NCBI RefSeq assembly: GCF_029626265.1 | Contig: NZ_JARUBN010000001.1 | Coordinates: forward strand, 2,666,001-2,730,000 | DNA: 64,000 nt | Source: Micromonospora sp. WMMD1102 | Lineage (GTDB): Bacteria; Actinomycetota; Actinomycetes; Mycobacteriales; Micromonosporaceae | Direction of reading: 5' to 3' | In this document: positions 8,683 to 17,280 of the stretch, piece by piece | Numbering within the stretch: position 1 is the first letter of the stretch | How the letters are laid out: the number at the start of each line of letters is the position of its first letter | The notes under the pieces: generated by a model | The model's input: the letters and a program-made list of their open reading frames with translations, nothing else | Databases searched by the model: none | What the model was told of the DNA's origin: nothing | Program-made: the position numbers and the translations under genes

Positions 8683-9467
8683 CCGGAGCGCCGGCCGAGC
8701 AGGAGACGAGTACGCCCGGCCCGCAGGCGGGCGCGCCGGGCAGCCTGGCCACGACCGGGCTGACCAAGACGTTCGGCGGGGTGACGGCGCTGGACGCGGC
8801 CACCGTGACGTTCCGGCACGGGCAGGTCAACGCGCTGATCGGGCCGAACGGCTCCGGCAAGACGACCTTCTTCAACTGCGTCACCGGGATGATCCGGCCG
8901 GACGGCGGCCGGACGACGTACCGGGACGCGGACATCACCCGGCGGAGCCCGCACGCGATCGCCCAGGCCGGGATCGGCCGGACCTTCCAGCTGTGCCGGG
9001 TCTTCCCCCGGATGTCGGCGCTGGACAACGTCCTCGTCGCGGCCCGGCCGGCCGGGTTCTGGAGCCAGCTGCGGGGCGCCCGGCGCCGGGCCGAGCTGGA
9101 CCGGGCCCGGGGCTGGCTGACCCGGCTCGGCATCGAACACCTTGCCGACGTCGAGGCCCGGAACATGTCCTGGGGGCAGCAGAAGCTGCTGGAACTCGCC
9201 GGGGTGCTGATGAGCGGCCCGGAGACGGTGCTGCTGGACGAGCCGGCCGGCGGCGTGAACCCGGCCCTGCTGGACCGGATCGGCGCGCTGGTGCGCGAGC
9301 TGAACGCCGAGGGGAGGACCTTCGTGATCGTCGAGCACAACATGGACCTGGTGATGAGCATCAGCGACCACGTCGTGGTGTTCGACCGGGGACGGCCGAT
9401 CGCCGAGGGGCCGCCGTCGGTGATCCGCTCCGACGAGCGGGTGCTGGGGGCGTACCTTGGCGTCTGA
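8679..9467 (+). CDS. ABC importer ATPase, LivG type
   Basis: This 262-residue ATPase has Walker A GPNGSGKT, the LivG-specific GIGRTFQ Q-loop segment, the signature variant MSWGQQ in place of LSGGQ, and Walker B VLLDEPAGGVNP. Such relaxed signatures are common in LivG proteins. The ATG start at 8679 has GGAG upstream and overlaps the LivM stop. It pairs with the LivF-type ATPase encoded next to power import. Confidence 0.92.
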   Translation: MTGAPAEQETSTPGPQAGAPGSLATTGLTKTFGGVTALDAATVTFRHGQVNALIGPNGSGKTTFFNCVTGMIRPDGGRTTYRDADITRRSPHAIAQAGIGRTFQLCRVFPRMSALDNVLVAARPAGFWSQLRGARRRAELDRARGWLTRLGIEHLADVEARNMSWGQQKLLELAGVLMSGPETVLLDEPAGGVNPALLDRIGALVRELNAEGRTFVIVEHNMDLVMSISDHVVVFDRGRPIAEGPPSVIRSDERVLGAYLGV

Positions 9468-10224
9468 GATCGAACTCGTCGACGTACAGGCCGGCTACGG
9501 CCGGGCGGCCCCGGTGCTGCGCGGGCTCTCCGTATCGGTCGGGGCCGGCTCGATCGTCTGCCTGGTCGGGCCGAACGGCGCCGGCAAGTCCACGGTGCTC
9601 AGGGTGGCCAGCGGGCTGCTGAAACCCCGGTCCGGCCGGATCCTCGTCGGCGGCGTCGACGTCACCGGCCAGGGACCGCAGCGGATGCTCGCCTCCGGGG
9701 TGGCGCACGTGCTCCAGGGGCACAGCGTCTTCCGGGAGATGACGGTGGCCGAGAACGTGCTGCTCGGCGGCTACACGCTGCGGGACAGGGCGGTGCTGGC
9801 CCGCAGGGCCGACTTCGTCCGGGACCTCTTCCCGGTGGTCGGGCAGCGCTGGGACACCCTCGCCGGGCTGCTCTCCGGCGGGCAGCAGAAGCAGGTCGAG
9901 TTCGCCCGGTCGCTGATGGTCGAGCCCCGGGTGGTGCTCCTCGACGAGCCGTCGATGGGGCTGGACCCGAAGGCGACCAGCACGGTCTTCGAGCAGGTGG
10001 TCCGGATGCGCGACGCCGGCACGGCGGTGCTGCTGGTCGAGCAGAACGCCCGGCGCGCGCTGGAGACCGCCGACCTCGGCTGCGTACTCGATCTAGGGCG
10101 GGTGCACATCTCCGGGCCGGCGGCCGACCTGCTCGCCGACCCGCAGCTCGCCGACCTCTACCTCGGCGGCCGGCCCGGGCGCACTGACGGAACCGGCAGG
10201 TCGAGCGCCACCACCGGTACGTGA
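9457..10224 (+). CDS. ABC importer ATPase, LivF type
   Basis: This 255-residue ATPase has Walker A GPNGAGKS, the signature LLSGGQQKQ and Walker B VVLLDEPSMGLDP. It starts at TTG 9457, preceded by GGGGG, eleven bases inside the LivG gene, so all five importer genes form one coupled operon. It ends about 60 bp before the sugar-dehydrogenase-like gene, which probably belongs to the same transcript. Confidence 0.92.
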   Translation: MASEIELVDVQAGYGRAAPVLRGLSVSVGAGSIVCLVGPNGAGKSTVLRVASGLLKPRSGRILVGGVDVTGQGPQRMLASGVAHVLQGHSVFREMTVAENVLLGGYTLRDRAVLARRADFVRDLFPVVGQRWDTLAGLLSGGQQKQVEFARSLMVEPRVVLLDEPSMGLDPKATSTVFEQVVRMRDAGTAVLLVEQNARRALETADLGCVLDLGRVHISGPAADLLADPQLADLYLGGRPGRTDGTGRSSATTGT

Positions 10225-10282
10225 CCTGGAAGCCGACCTTTCGTCCATTCCCGAGTTCCGTCCAGAGAACGGAGTGACCCGC

Positions 10283-12379
10283 GTGCGTACCTCCACCCGT
10301 CGCCTGCGCAGACCCGTCGGCACCGCGTTGCTCGGTGCCGCCGGGCTCGTCCTCTCCACCCTGGTCGCCGCGGGCCCGGCCCGGGCCGCCGACGCGATCT
10401 ACGACCCCGTGCCGGAGCAGCAGATCCAGTCGCGGCTCGGGCTGGTCCTGAGCGAGTACGCGACGTTCCCGAAGTCGGAGCCGACGCCGGCACCGACCGA
10501 CCCGAGGCTGATGCGGCAGGCCCGGATCAACACCATCATGGAGCTGCCGGACGGCTCGGGCCGGCGGGCGGTACCCGACCTGAACGGCAGCCTCCATCTG
10601 GTGCGCGACGGGGTGCCGCGGGTCTACCTGGACGTGGCCGGCACCTTCGCGCCGCGCTTCTTCTCCGGCCAGGGGCTCGGCCAGGGGTTCGGATACGTCG
10701 CCTTCCACCCTGACTTCGGCCGCAACGGCCGGTTCTACACCGTGCACACCGAGTCGGCGCCGTCCAACCCGGCGGTCCCGGACTACAGCCAACCGAACAC
10801 GGTCTTCCACGGCATCGTCACCGAGTGGACCGCCACCGACCCGGCCGCCGACACCTTTGCCGGCAGCCGCCGGGAGGTGCTGCGGATCGGGTTCGGCGGC
10901 CGGGTGCACGGCATTCAGGAGATCAACTTCAACCCGACCGCCCGCCGGGGCGACGCCGAGCACGGCCTGCTCTACGTCGCGGCCGGCGACGGCGGGGTGG
11001 GCGTGCGCAACACCGACCCGCAGAACCTGGCGATGCCGCACGGCAAGCTGCTCCGGATCGACCCGGCCGGCAGCAACGCCCCGAACGGGCGGTACGGCAT
11101 CCCGCCGTCGAACCCGTTCGTCGGCCGGCCCGGCGCGCTCGGCGAGATCTACGCGATCGGGATGCGGGACCCGCACCGGTTCAGCTGGGACCGGGCCACC
11201 GGGCGGATGTACCTCGGGCACATCGGCGAGCACGCCATCGAGGCGATCTACGAGGTGCGGGCCGGTGACAACCTCGGCTGGAGCGAGCGGGAGGGCGCCT
11301 TCGTCTTCGACAGGACGGCGACGAACCCGTGCGACCGGATCCTTCCGCTGCCGCCGGACGACGCCGACCACGGCTACACGTACCCGGTCGCGGCGTACGA
11401 CCACGAGCCGGCGCCGGGCTGGAACTGCACGGCGGACGTCGGTGTCGCGGTGGCCGGCGGTTTCGTCTACCGGGGCCGGGACGTGCCGGCACTGCGCGGC
11501 AAGTACGTCTTCGGCGACCTGGTCGACGGCCGGGTGCTCTACACCGAGGCCGACCGGATGCGCCGGGGCCGCGACCTCGCGCCGATCCACCGGCTCGCCC
11601 TCTTCGACGCCGCCGGTAACCCGGTGCGGATGCAGGACCTCTCCGGCCCGGGTGCGCCCGGTGATCCCGAACGGGTGGACCTGCGGTTCGGCACCGACGC
11701 CCGGGGCGAGCTGTACCTGCTGGCCAAGGCGAACGGGAAGATCTGGAAGGTCACCGGCACCCGGGAGTACGCCGCCGGACCGGTCGGCGGCACCCGGGTG
11801 CGGGACACCATGCGCCCGACCAACTGGCAACCGGTGACCCCGCAACTGTGGAGGTTCACCGGCGAGCAGGTGATCCTGGCCGAGCCCGGTGTCGCGCGCC
11901 CCGGCCCGCGCCGGCCGTTCGAGTACGCGGTGCTGACCGCCGGGCCGGCGTTCGGCGCCGTCCAGGTCGACGCGGAGGTACGCCTGGACACGCCGGTCGC
12001 GGAGACCAACCGGGACGTGATCATCCTCTTCGGTTGGCGCTCGGACACCGAGTTCTACTACGCACACCTGTCGACCGACAACACGATCTATCCGCACAAC
12101 GGCATCTTCAAGGTCGACAACGCCGACCGGGAACGGCTGGACCACCAGTGGAACGGGCGGTCCGAGGGAGCGGCCCCGGCGGTCACCGACGAGCGCTGGC
12201 ACCGGGTCCGCCTGGTGCACCAGCCGGCGACCGGTGAGATCGCGGTCTATCTCGACGGTTTCCGCGATCCGCTGATGACCGCCGCCGACACCACCTTCGG
12301 GTCGGGCCGGGTCGGCTTCGGCTCGTTCGACAACATCGGCCGGCTCCGCGACCTGACCGTCCGGGGCACACCGGCCTGA
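10283..12379 (+). CDS. Secreted PQQ-type sugar dehydrogenase-like protein with C-terminal LamG/DUF1080-like domain
   Basis: The protein has 698 residues. A signal peptide (to about residue 38, ending near ARAADA) precedes a glucose/sorbosone-dehydrogenase beta-propeller containing GFGYVAFHPDF, YAIGMRDPHRFSWD and GDNLGWSE, motifs of the soluble aldose dehydrogenase family. The last 180 or so residues form a concanavalin-like beta-sandwich of the LamG or DUF1080 kind (WRSDTEFYYAHLSTDN). Start chosen at GTG 10283, eight bases after GGAG; GTG 10274 overlaps that ribosome site. It lies about 60 bp after the LivF gene, so it may process the compound imported by the transporter. Cofactor and substrate are not demonstrated. 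Confidence 0.82.
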   Translation: MRTSTRRLRRPVGTALLGAAGLVLSTLVAAGPARAADAIYDPVPEQQIQSRLGLVLSEYATFPKSEPTPAPTDPRLMRQARINTIMELPDGSGRRAVPDLNGSLHLVRDGVPRVYLDVAGTFAPRFFSGQGLGQGFGYVAFHPDFGRNGRFYTVHTESAPSNPAVPDYSQPNTVFHGIVTEWTATDPAADTFAGSRREVLRIGFGGRVHGIQEINFNPTARRGDAEHGLLYVAAGDGGVGVRNTDPQNLAMPHGKLLRIDPAGSNAPNGRYGIPPSNPFVGRPGALGEIYAIGMRDPHRFSWDRATGRMYLGHIGEHAIEAIYEVRAGDNLGWSEREGAFVFDRTATNPCDRILPLPPDDADHGYTYPVAAYDHEPAPGWNCTADVGVAVAGGFVYRGRDVPALRGKYVFGDLVDGRVLYTEADRMRRGRDLAPIHRLALFDAAGNPVRMQDLSGPGAPGDPERVDLRFGTDARGELYLLAKANGKIWKVTGTREYAAGPVGGTRVRDTMRPTNWQPVTPQLWRFTGEQVILAEPGVARPGPRRPFEYAVLTAGPAFGAVQVDAEVRLDTPVAETNRDVIILFGWRSDTEFYYAHLSTDNTIYPHNGIFKVDNADRERLDHQWNGRSEGAAPAVTDERWHRVRLVHQPATGEIAVYLDGFRDPLMTAADTTFGSGRVGFGSFDNIGRLRDLTVRGTPA

Positions 12380-12402
12380 CCGACCCGGCCTAGACTGCCG
12401 GG

Positions 12403-12843
12403 ATGATCGAGAACTGGGATCCGACGGGCCCCGGTGTGCTGCGCCTGCCGTCGGGGCGGCTGGTGCGGGGCCGGGGCCTGCGCCACCCGCTGCCGCCGGG
12501 ACCGGAGCCGACGTTCGGGGTCTACCTGCTCGGTCGCGCTCCGGCGGAGCTGCCGTGGCAGAGCCAGTGGGTGCGCTGGCCCGACTTCTGGCTGCCCCGG
12601 GACAGCGCGGATTTCCGGACCGTCCTGCTGCGGGCCTGGGAACGGGCCGCGGACGAGCGGGTGGAGATCGCCTGCGGGGGCGGCAAGGGGCGGACCGGTA
12701 CCGCGCTGGCCTGCCTCGCGATCGTCGACGGCGTACCGGCCGGGCAGGCGGTCGCCTTCGTCCGCGAGCACTATGCCCGGGGCGCGGTCGAGACGCCGTG
12801 GCAGCGCCGCTACGTCGCCCGGTTCGCCCCGGTCGCGGTCTGA
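12403..12843 (+). CDS. Small protein-tyrosine-phosphatase-like protein
   Basis: This 146-residue soluble protein has a CX5R phosphatase loop, CGGGKGRTG, with Cys91 and Arg97, and an upstream WPD loop (Trp59-Pro60-Asp61) that would supply the general acid. The histidine that normally precedes the catalytic cysteine (HCX5R) is alanine here, and the loop is unusually glycine-rich. It has no signal peptide or membrane helix. It lies 23 bp after the sugar dehydrogenase gene and convergent with the CPBP protease. Target unknown; activity is inferred from the catalytic residues. Confidence 0.75.
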   Translation: MIENWDPTGPGVLRLPSGRLVRGRGLRHPLPPGPEPTFGVYLLGRAPAELPWQSQWVRWPDFWLPRDSADFRTVLLRAWERAADERVEIACGGGKGRTGTALACLAIVDGVPAGQAVAFVREHYARGAVETPWQRRYVARFAPVAV

Positions 12844-12930
12844 CCCGCCGTCGACCGGCCCAGTCCTGCCGGGCCCGCGGCCTGCCCGCCTTCAGCCGGC
12901 CCGTCCTGTCCGGCGTCGGCCTGACCGTCT

Positions 12931-13788
12931 TCAGCCGACGAGCAGTGGCAGCAGGCTGAGTGAGTTGACCGCGGTGTGCAGGGCGACGACGGCCCAGAGG
13001 TTGCGGTAGCGGGCCCAGAGGTAGCCGGCGAGCAGGCCGAATCCGCCGTTCCAGGCGAGTATCACGGCGACGACCTCCCACAGTGGACCGTCGCCGATCC
13101 GATGCGTGTGCATGGCGGCGAAGAGCAGCGAGGTGGCGACGATGGCCGGCCAGCGCCCGTACAGCGCCTCCAGCCGGGTCTGCAACACCGCCCGGTAGAA
13201 GATCTCCTCGGCGAGGCTCGCGGTGACGAAGGTCAGCAGCATGGCGGCGAGCAGATAGACCCGGTCGTACTGGCGGTAGCCGGACACGTCCTCGCTGCCG
13301 GCGAGCGGGCTGTAGTAGAGCAGGTACGCCCAGCCGAGCAGGGCGGGCAGCGGGCCGAGCCAGTACCACCGGGTCGGCAGGTCGCGCCGGTGTGCACGGC
13401 CGCCCCGCCAGTCGGTCCGGTACAGCCGGAGCAGCAGCGCGGTGCCGCCGAGGAAGAGCACGAGCTTGACCGGCCCGTACCAGATGCCGGGGTCGACGGC
13501 GAGCACCAGCGCGGACAGCAGCAGCGCGACGGCGGTCAGCCCGACGACCTGCCGGCGGAGTACGGGTCGGTGCGCCGCCTCGGCAGGCGGCATCGCCGGT
13601 AGCCGGAGCGGGACGAGCCGGACCAGCAGCAGGCCGACCAGGGTGGCGGCGACGATTCCGGCCAACGGTTTGGTCGGAGCCTCCGGATCGGCCGAGGTGC
13701 GCACCTCGAATCCGCTGAACAGCGCCAGCGCCGCCGCCGCGCTGATCAGCAGGGCCAGGCCGAGGGCGGTGAAGATCCGTCTCCGCAT
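12931..13788 (-). CDS. CPBP/CAAX-type intramembrane metalloprotease
   Basis: This 285-residue membrane protein of about eight helices carries the Abi/CPBP motifs: EEIFYR (Glu194, Glu195, Arg199), FAAMH (His227) and HTAVN (His271, Asn275). In the family these residues form an intramembrane glutamate/histidine active site; bacterial members act in protein maturation, bacteriocin self-immunity or signalling. Start chosen at ATG 13788 (MRRRIF); an upstream in-frame extension would add a non-helical segment. It is transcribed alone. No substrate can be named. Confidence 0.87.
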   Translation of the reverse strand: MRRRIFTALGLALLISAAAALALFSGFEVRTSADPEAPTKPLAGIVAATLVGLLLVRLVPLRLPAMPPAEAAHRPVLRRQVVGLTAVALLLSALVLAVDPGIWYGPVKLVLFLGGTALLLRLYRTDWRGGRAHRRDLPTRWYWLGPLPALLGWAYLLYYSPLAGSEDVSGYRQYDRVYLLAAMLLTFVTASLAEEIFYRAVLQTRLEALYGRWPAIVATSLLFAAMHTHRIGDGPLWEVVAVILAWNGGFGLLAGYLWARYRNLWAVVALHTAVNSLSLLPLLVG

Positions 13789-13862
13789 GGGGCCAGCGTG
13801 CCGGTCCGATCCGAACATCTCGTCGGCCCTGGCGACGATTCACCGGTACTCCGTTCGGCCCA

Positions 13863-13957
13863 TGGCGCTACCGTGGCGACCCGCTTGCGCCGTCTCGACG
13901 TCAAGATGGCGGCACGCCGACTTGCAATGGCGCCAATATGGCGCCATGATGGTGCCA
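13863..13957. promoter_or_regulatory. Phased operator array overlapping the start codon of the RHH gene
   Basis: The octamer TGGCGCCA occurs at 13928 and 13939, with TGGTGCCA at 13950, exactly 11 bp apart; the last copy ends on the first base of the ATG at 13957. Further upstream, TGGCGGCA (13907) and TGGCGCTA (13863) match 7 of 8, with weaker 6-of-8 copies at 13874 and 13885 in the same 11-bp phase. An array of this kind fits cooperative binding by a ribbon-helix-helix protein, here probably the product of the gene it overlaps (autorepression, inference). Confidence 0.65.
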
Positions 13958-14502
13958 TGGACATCACGCAGTACGTCGAGAACCTGCGCCGGCAGCTTGC
14001 CGTCGCCGCCGAGGCCGGCGGGGAGGAGGCCCGGGTCCTGGCCGACCGACTCACGGCGCCACTCGAGTCGGCCGTCCGGCTCACCCTGCTGGACGCGCTG
14101 TCGGCGGCGGCGGACGAGATCACCCGCGACCTCGCGCCCGGCTCGGTCGACCTGCGGTTACGCGGCGGCGAGCCGGGCTTCGTGGTGACGCCGCCGCCGG
14201 TCGACCAGCCTTCCGCCGACCCGGAGCAGGCGGCGGACCTCCGACCACCGGCACCGGGCGGCGCGGCCGGTCGGCCGGCAGTGCAGCCGGAGGTCGACGA
14301 GGGCGCCGTGGCCCGGATCAACTTCCGGTTGCCCGAGCAGCTCAAGGCCAGGATCGAGGAGGCCGCCGGCCGCGAGCGGCTCTCGGTCAACGCCTGGTTG
14401 GTCCGGGTCGCCGCCGCCGCCCTGGAACAGGAGGACCCGGCCCGCCGTCCCGGCCGGCGCGGCGGCGTGCTCGGGCAGTCCTACACCGGATGGGCCCGCT
14501 GA
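13957..14502 (+). CDS. Ribbon-helix-helix (CopG/HicB-like) regulator with TTA codon
   Basis: This 181-residue protein has a helical N-terminal part (1-60), a Pro/Ala-rich linker and a C-terminal ribbon-helix-helix domain (about 118-155, INFRLPEQLKARIEEAA then LSVNAWLVRVAAAALE). The ATG start is fixed by the alignment of the reading frame and lies at the end of an operator array it probably binds. Codon 68 is TTA, very rare in such genomes and a possible bldA-type control point. It heads a run of same-strand genes (DUF4097 protein, ABC exporter). No HicA-like toxin gene lies beside it, so a toxin-antitoxin role is not supported. Confidence 0.85.
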   Translation: MDITQYVENLRRQLAVAAEAGGEEARVLADRLTAPLESAVRLTLLDALSAAADEITRDLAPGSVDLRLRGGEPGFVVTPPPVDQPSADPEQAADLRPPAPGGAAGRPAVQPEVDEGAVARINFRLPEQLKARIEEAAGRERLSVNAWLVRVAAAALEQEDPARRPGRRGGVLGQSYTGWAR

Positions 14503-14603
14503 CCGTGCACCCGCCCGCCGCCCCACACCCCGACCAGGCCGGCCCCGGCCGCCACCCCGAATCTCCGCTGCCGGTCTCCGGCCAGTCCCAGAAGGGCGAT
14601 CCC

Positions 14604-15464
14604 ATGCCAACCTTCGACACCCCGGCACCGATCTCCGCCACCGTCGACCTGACCCTCGGGCACGTCCGGATCGACGCCGACGAGCGCACCGAGACCACCG
14701 TCGAGGTTCGCCCGAGCGATCCGACCCGGGAACTCGACGTCCGGGCCGCCGAGCAGACCCGGATCAGCTACGCCGACGGCAAACTCCTGATCCGGACGCC
14801 GAAACTGCGGCCGATGTTCAGCAGCAAGGTCGGCTCGATCGACGTGTCCGTCACGCTGCCCAGCGGCTCCCAGTTGCACGGGGACGCGGCATCGGGCGAC
14901 TTCTCCGTCGAGGGACGGCTGGGCGAGACCCGGCTCAAGACCCACCTGGGCCACATCCAGCTCGACCGGACCGGCCCGGCGCAGCTGCACACCAGCAGCG
15001 GCAAGGTCACCGTTGGCGCGATCACCGGCCGGGCCGAGGTCACCACCCACTCCGGTGCCGTCCGGGTCGGCGGGATCGACGGTCCGGCCGTGATCAAGAA
15101 CTCCAACGGCGACTCGGTCCTCGGCGAGGTCACCGGCGACCTGCGGCTGCACGTGGCCAACGGCGACATCGAGGTGCGACGGGCACTCGCCGGGGTCACC
15201 GCCAAGACCGCCAACGGCAACATCCGGATCCACGAGGTGGTACGCGGTTCCGTCGTCCTCGACGCGGTCGCCGGCGAACTGGAACTCGGCATCCGGACCG
15301 GCACCGCCGCCTGGCTGGACCTGAACTCCACGGCCGGTCGGGTGCACAACGCGCTGGACGTCGCAGAGGGACCCGCCGAGTCCGACGAGACGATCCGGAT
15401 ACGCGCCCGCACGGTCACCGGCGACATCGTGGTCCGACGCGCCACGCCCGCCCCGCAGCAGTGA
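14604..15464 (+). CDS. DUF4097-type beta-helical adhesin-like protein
   Basis: This 286-residue protein consists almost entirely of short beta repeats (patterns such as THLGHIQLDRTG, SSGKVTVGAITG, HSGAVRVGGIDG, ANGDIEVRRALAG), the signature of the DUF4097 family. It has no signal peptide or membrane helix, so it is probably cytoplasmic despite the adhesin label. Start chosen at ATG 14604, with GAAGGG upstream. It lies between the RHH regulator and a DrrAB-type exporter, an arrangement that suggests an accessory or sensing role for the exporter (inference). Its function is unknown. Confidence 0.82.
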   Translation: MPTFDTPAPISATVDLTLGHVRIDADERTETTVEVRPSDPTRELDVRAAEQTRISYADGKLLIRTPKLRPMFSSKVGSIDVSVTLPSGSQLHGDAASGDFSVEGRLGETRLKTHLGHIQLDRTGPAQLHTSSGKVTVGAITGRAEVTTHSGAVRVGGIDGPAVIKNSNGDSVLGEVTGDLRLHVANGDIEVRRALAGVTAKTANGNIRIHEVVRGSVVLDAVAGELELGIRTGTAAWLDLNSTAGRVHNALDVAEGPAESDETIRIRARTVTGDIVVRRATPAPQQ

Positions 15465-15498
15465 ACCCCCATCCCAGCCGCAGAGGAGACGACCGGAC

Positions 15499-16452
15499 AT
15501 GAGTACGGCAACTTCGGCGATCACGGTCAGCGGACTGCGCAAGTCGTTCGGCGCGCACGTCGTACTGGACGGCGTCGACCTCGACGTCGCGGAGGGCAGC
15601 ATCTTCGCCCTGCTCGGCCCGAACGGTGCCGGCAAGACCACCACCGTACAGATCCTCTCCACCCTGCTCGCCGCCGACGCCGGTGAGCTGCGTGTCGCCG
15701 GACACGACCCGGCCCGGCACCCGGACCGGGTACGCGCGGCGATCGGGGTGACCGGCCAGTTCTCGGCCGTGGACAACCTGCTCACCGGGGAGGAGAACCT
15801 GCGGCTGATGGCGGACCTGCGGCACCTCGGCCGCCGGGAGGGCCGCGAGCGGACCACCGAACTGCTCGACCGGTTCGACCTGGTCGACGCCGCCGGCAAG
15901 CTCGCCTCGACGTACTCCGGCGGGATGCGGCGCCGGCTCGACCTGGCGATGACCCTGGTCGGCCAGCCCCGGATCATCTTCCTCGACGAGCCGACCACCG
16001 GGCTGGACCCGCGCAGCCGGCGCACCATGTGGCGGATCGTCCGCGACCTGGTGGCCGACGGGGTCACCATCTTCCTCACCACGCAGTACCTGGAGGAGGC
16101 GGACCAGCTCGCCGGGCGGATCGCGGTGCTCGACTCCGGCAGGCTCGTCGCGCAGGGCACCCCGGACCAGCTCAAGCGGATGGTCCCCGGCGGGCACGTC
16201 CGGCTGCGCTTCGCCGACGCCTTCGCGCTCGACGCGGCGGCCCGCCGGCTGGACGACTCCGTTCGGGACGACGACGCGCTCGTGCTCCAGGTGCCGACCG
16301 ACGGCAGCGTACGTGACCTGCGCACCCTGCTCGACCGGCTCGACGGCCAATCGATCGAGGTGGACACCCTCTCCGTGCACACCCCCGATCTCGACGACGT
16401 CTTCCTGGCCCTCACCGGCCAGGCCAATCAGAAGCAGGAGACCTCCCGATGA
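15499..16452 (+). CDS. ABC exporter ATPase, DrrA family
   Basis: This 317-residue ATPase has Walker A GPNGAGKTTT, the signature YSGGMRRRLD, Walker B IIFLDEPTTGLDPRSR and the C-terminal DrrA extension that ends in a VHTPDLDDVFLALTG motif, characteristic of daunorubicin-resistance-type ATPases. AGAGGAG precedes the ATG. It overlaps the permease gene by 4 bp. It probably exports a hydrophobic compound; the natural substrate is unknown. Confidence 0.93.
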   Translation: MSTATSAITVSGLRKSFGAHVVLDGVDLDVAEGSIFALLGPNGAGKTTTVQILSTLLAADAGELRVAGHDPARHPDRVRAAIGVTGQFSAVDNLLTGEENLRLMADLRHLGRREGRERTTELLDRFDLVDAAGKLASTYSGGMRRRLDLAMTLVGQPRIIFLDEPTTGLDPRSRRTMWRIVRDLVADGVTIFLTTQYLEEADQLAGRIAVLDSGRLVAQGTPDQLKRMVPGGHVRLRFADAFALDAAARRLDDSVRDDDALVLQVPTDGSVRDLRTLLDRLDGQSIEVDTLSVHTPDLDDVFLALTGQANQKQETSR

Positions 16453-17240
16453 CCACCCTCTCCTACGCCGCCAGCGACTCGTGGACCATGTTGCGGCGCA
16501 ATCTGCTGCACATGCTCCGCTATCCGTCGGTGACCGTGATCCTCGCCGGGATGCCGGTGATCTTCCTGCTGCTCTTCGTCTACGTGTTCGGCGGCACCCT
16601 CGGCGCCGGCCTCGGCGGAGAGTCCGGCGGCCGGGCCGAGTACGTCGAGTACGTCACCCCCGGCATCATCCTGATGGCGGTGGCCACCGCCGCCCAGGCT
16701 GCGGCGCTCTCGGTCGCGATGGACATGACCGAGGGGATCGTGGCCCGGTTCCGGACGATGGCGATCTCCCGCGCCGCGGTGCTGACCGGGCACGTCGTCG
16801 GCACCGTCGCGCAGACCCTCGTCGCGGTCGGGATCGTGCTCGGCGTCGCGGTGCTGGTCGGGTTCCGGCCGACGGCCAGCCCGCTCGGCTGGCTCGGCAC
16901 GGTCGGCATGGTCGCGCTGGTCGGCGTGGCGCTCACCTGGCTCTGCATCGCGCTCGGGATGGCGGCCGGAAGTGTCGAGAACGCCAGCAACGTGCCGATG
17001 CCGCTGATGCTGCTGCCCTTCTTCGGCAGCGGGTTCGTGCCGACCGAGTCGCTGCCGGGCGGACTGCGCTGGTTCGCCGAGCACCAGCCTTTCACCCCGA
17101 TCATCGAGACGCTGCGCGCGCTGCTCACCGGCACCCCGGTCGGCGACAGCGGACCCGTCGCCGTGCTCTGGTGCGTCGGCATCGCCGCGGTCGGCTATTT
17201 CTGGGCCCGGGTCGCGTACCAGCGCGCGTCCGTGCGCTGA
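16449..17240 (+). CDS. ABC-2 type exporter permease, DrrB family
   Basis: This 263-residue membrane protein with six predicted helices is an ABC2_membrane permease, partner of the preceding ATPase. The segment LPFFGSGFVPTESLPGGLRWFAEHQPFTPIIE is the conserved DrrB-like C-terminal motif (abridged: FVPTESLPGG then HQPFTPIIE). The start overlaps the ATPase stop (ATGA). It is the last gene of the RHH/DUF4097/ABC operon and is followed by a heptamer repeat tract. Confidence 0.92.
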   Translation: MTTLSYAASDSWTMLRRNLLHMLRYPSVTVILAGMPVIFLLLFVYVFGGTLGAGLGGESGGRAEYVEYVTPGIILMAVATAAQAAALSVAMDMTEGIVARFRTMAISRAAVLTGHVVGTVAQTLVAVGIVLGVAVLVGFRPTASPLGWLGTVGMVALVGVALTWLCIALGMAAGSVENASNVPMPLMLLPFFGSGFVPTESLPGGLRWFAEHQPFTPIIETLRALLTGTPVGDSGPVAVLWCVGIAAVGYFWARVAYQRASVR

Positions 17241-17280
17241 CCGGCGCTCGTCGCCTCGGCCGGGTGCCCCCGGCGCCCGA

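Noticed and set aside
12844..12940. Hairpin CGTCGGC/GCCGACG (12914-12920, 12934-12940) as terminator
   Set aside because: Only 7 bp with a 13-base loop and overlapping the end of the CPBP gene; not distinguishable from background in such GC-rich DNA.
9662..13843. Open frame of about 1,390 codons on the minus strand
   Set aside because: It runs antisense across the sugar dehydrogenase, phosphatase and other genes; Arg/Pro/Gly-rich translation without domains is the usual shadow of GC-rich coding DNA.
13957..14502. HicB-type antitoxin of a toxin-antitoxin pair
   Set aside because: Only the RHH domain supports it; no HicA-sized gene is adjacent and the downstream genes are DUF4097 and ABC exporter.
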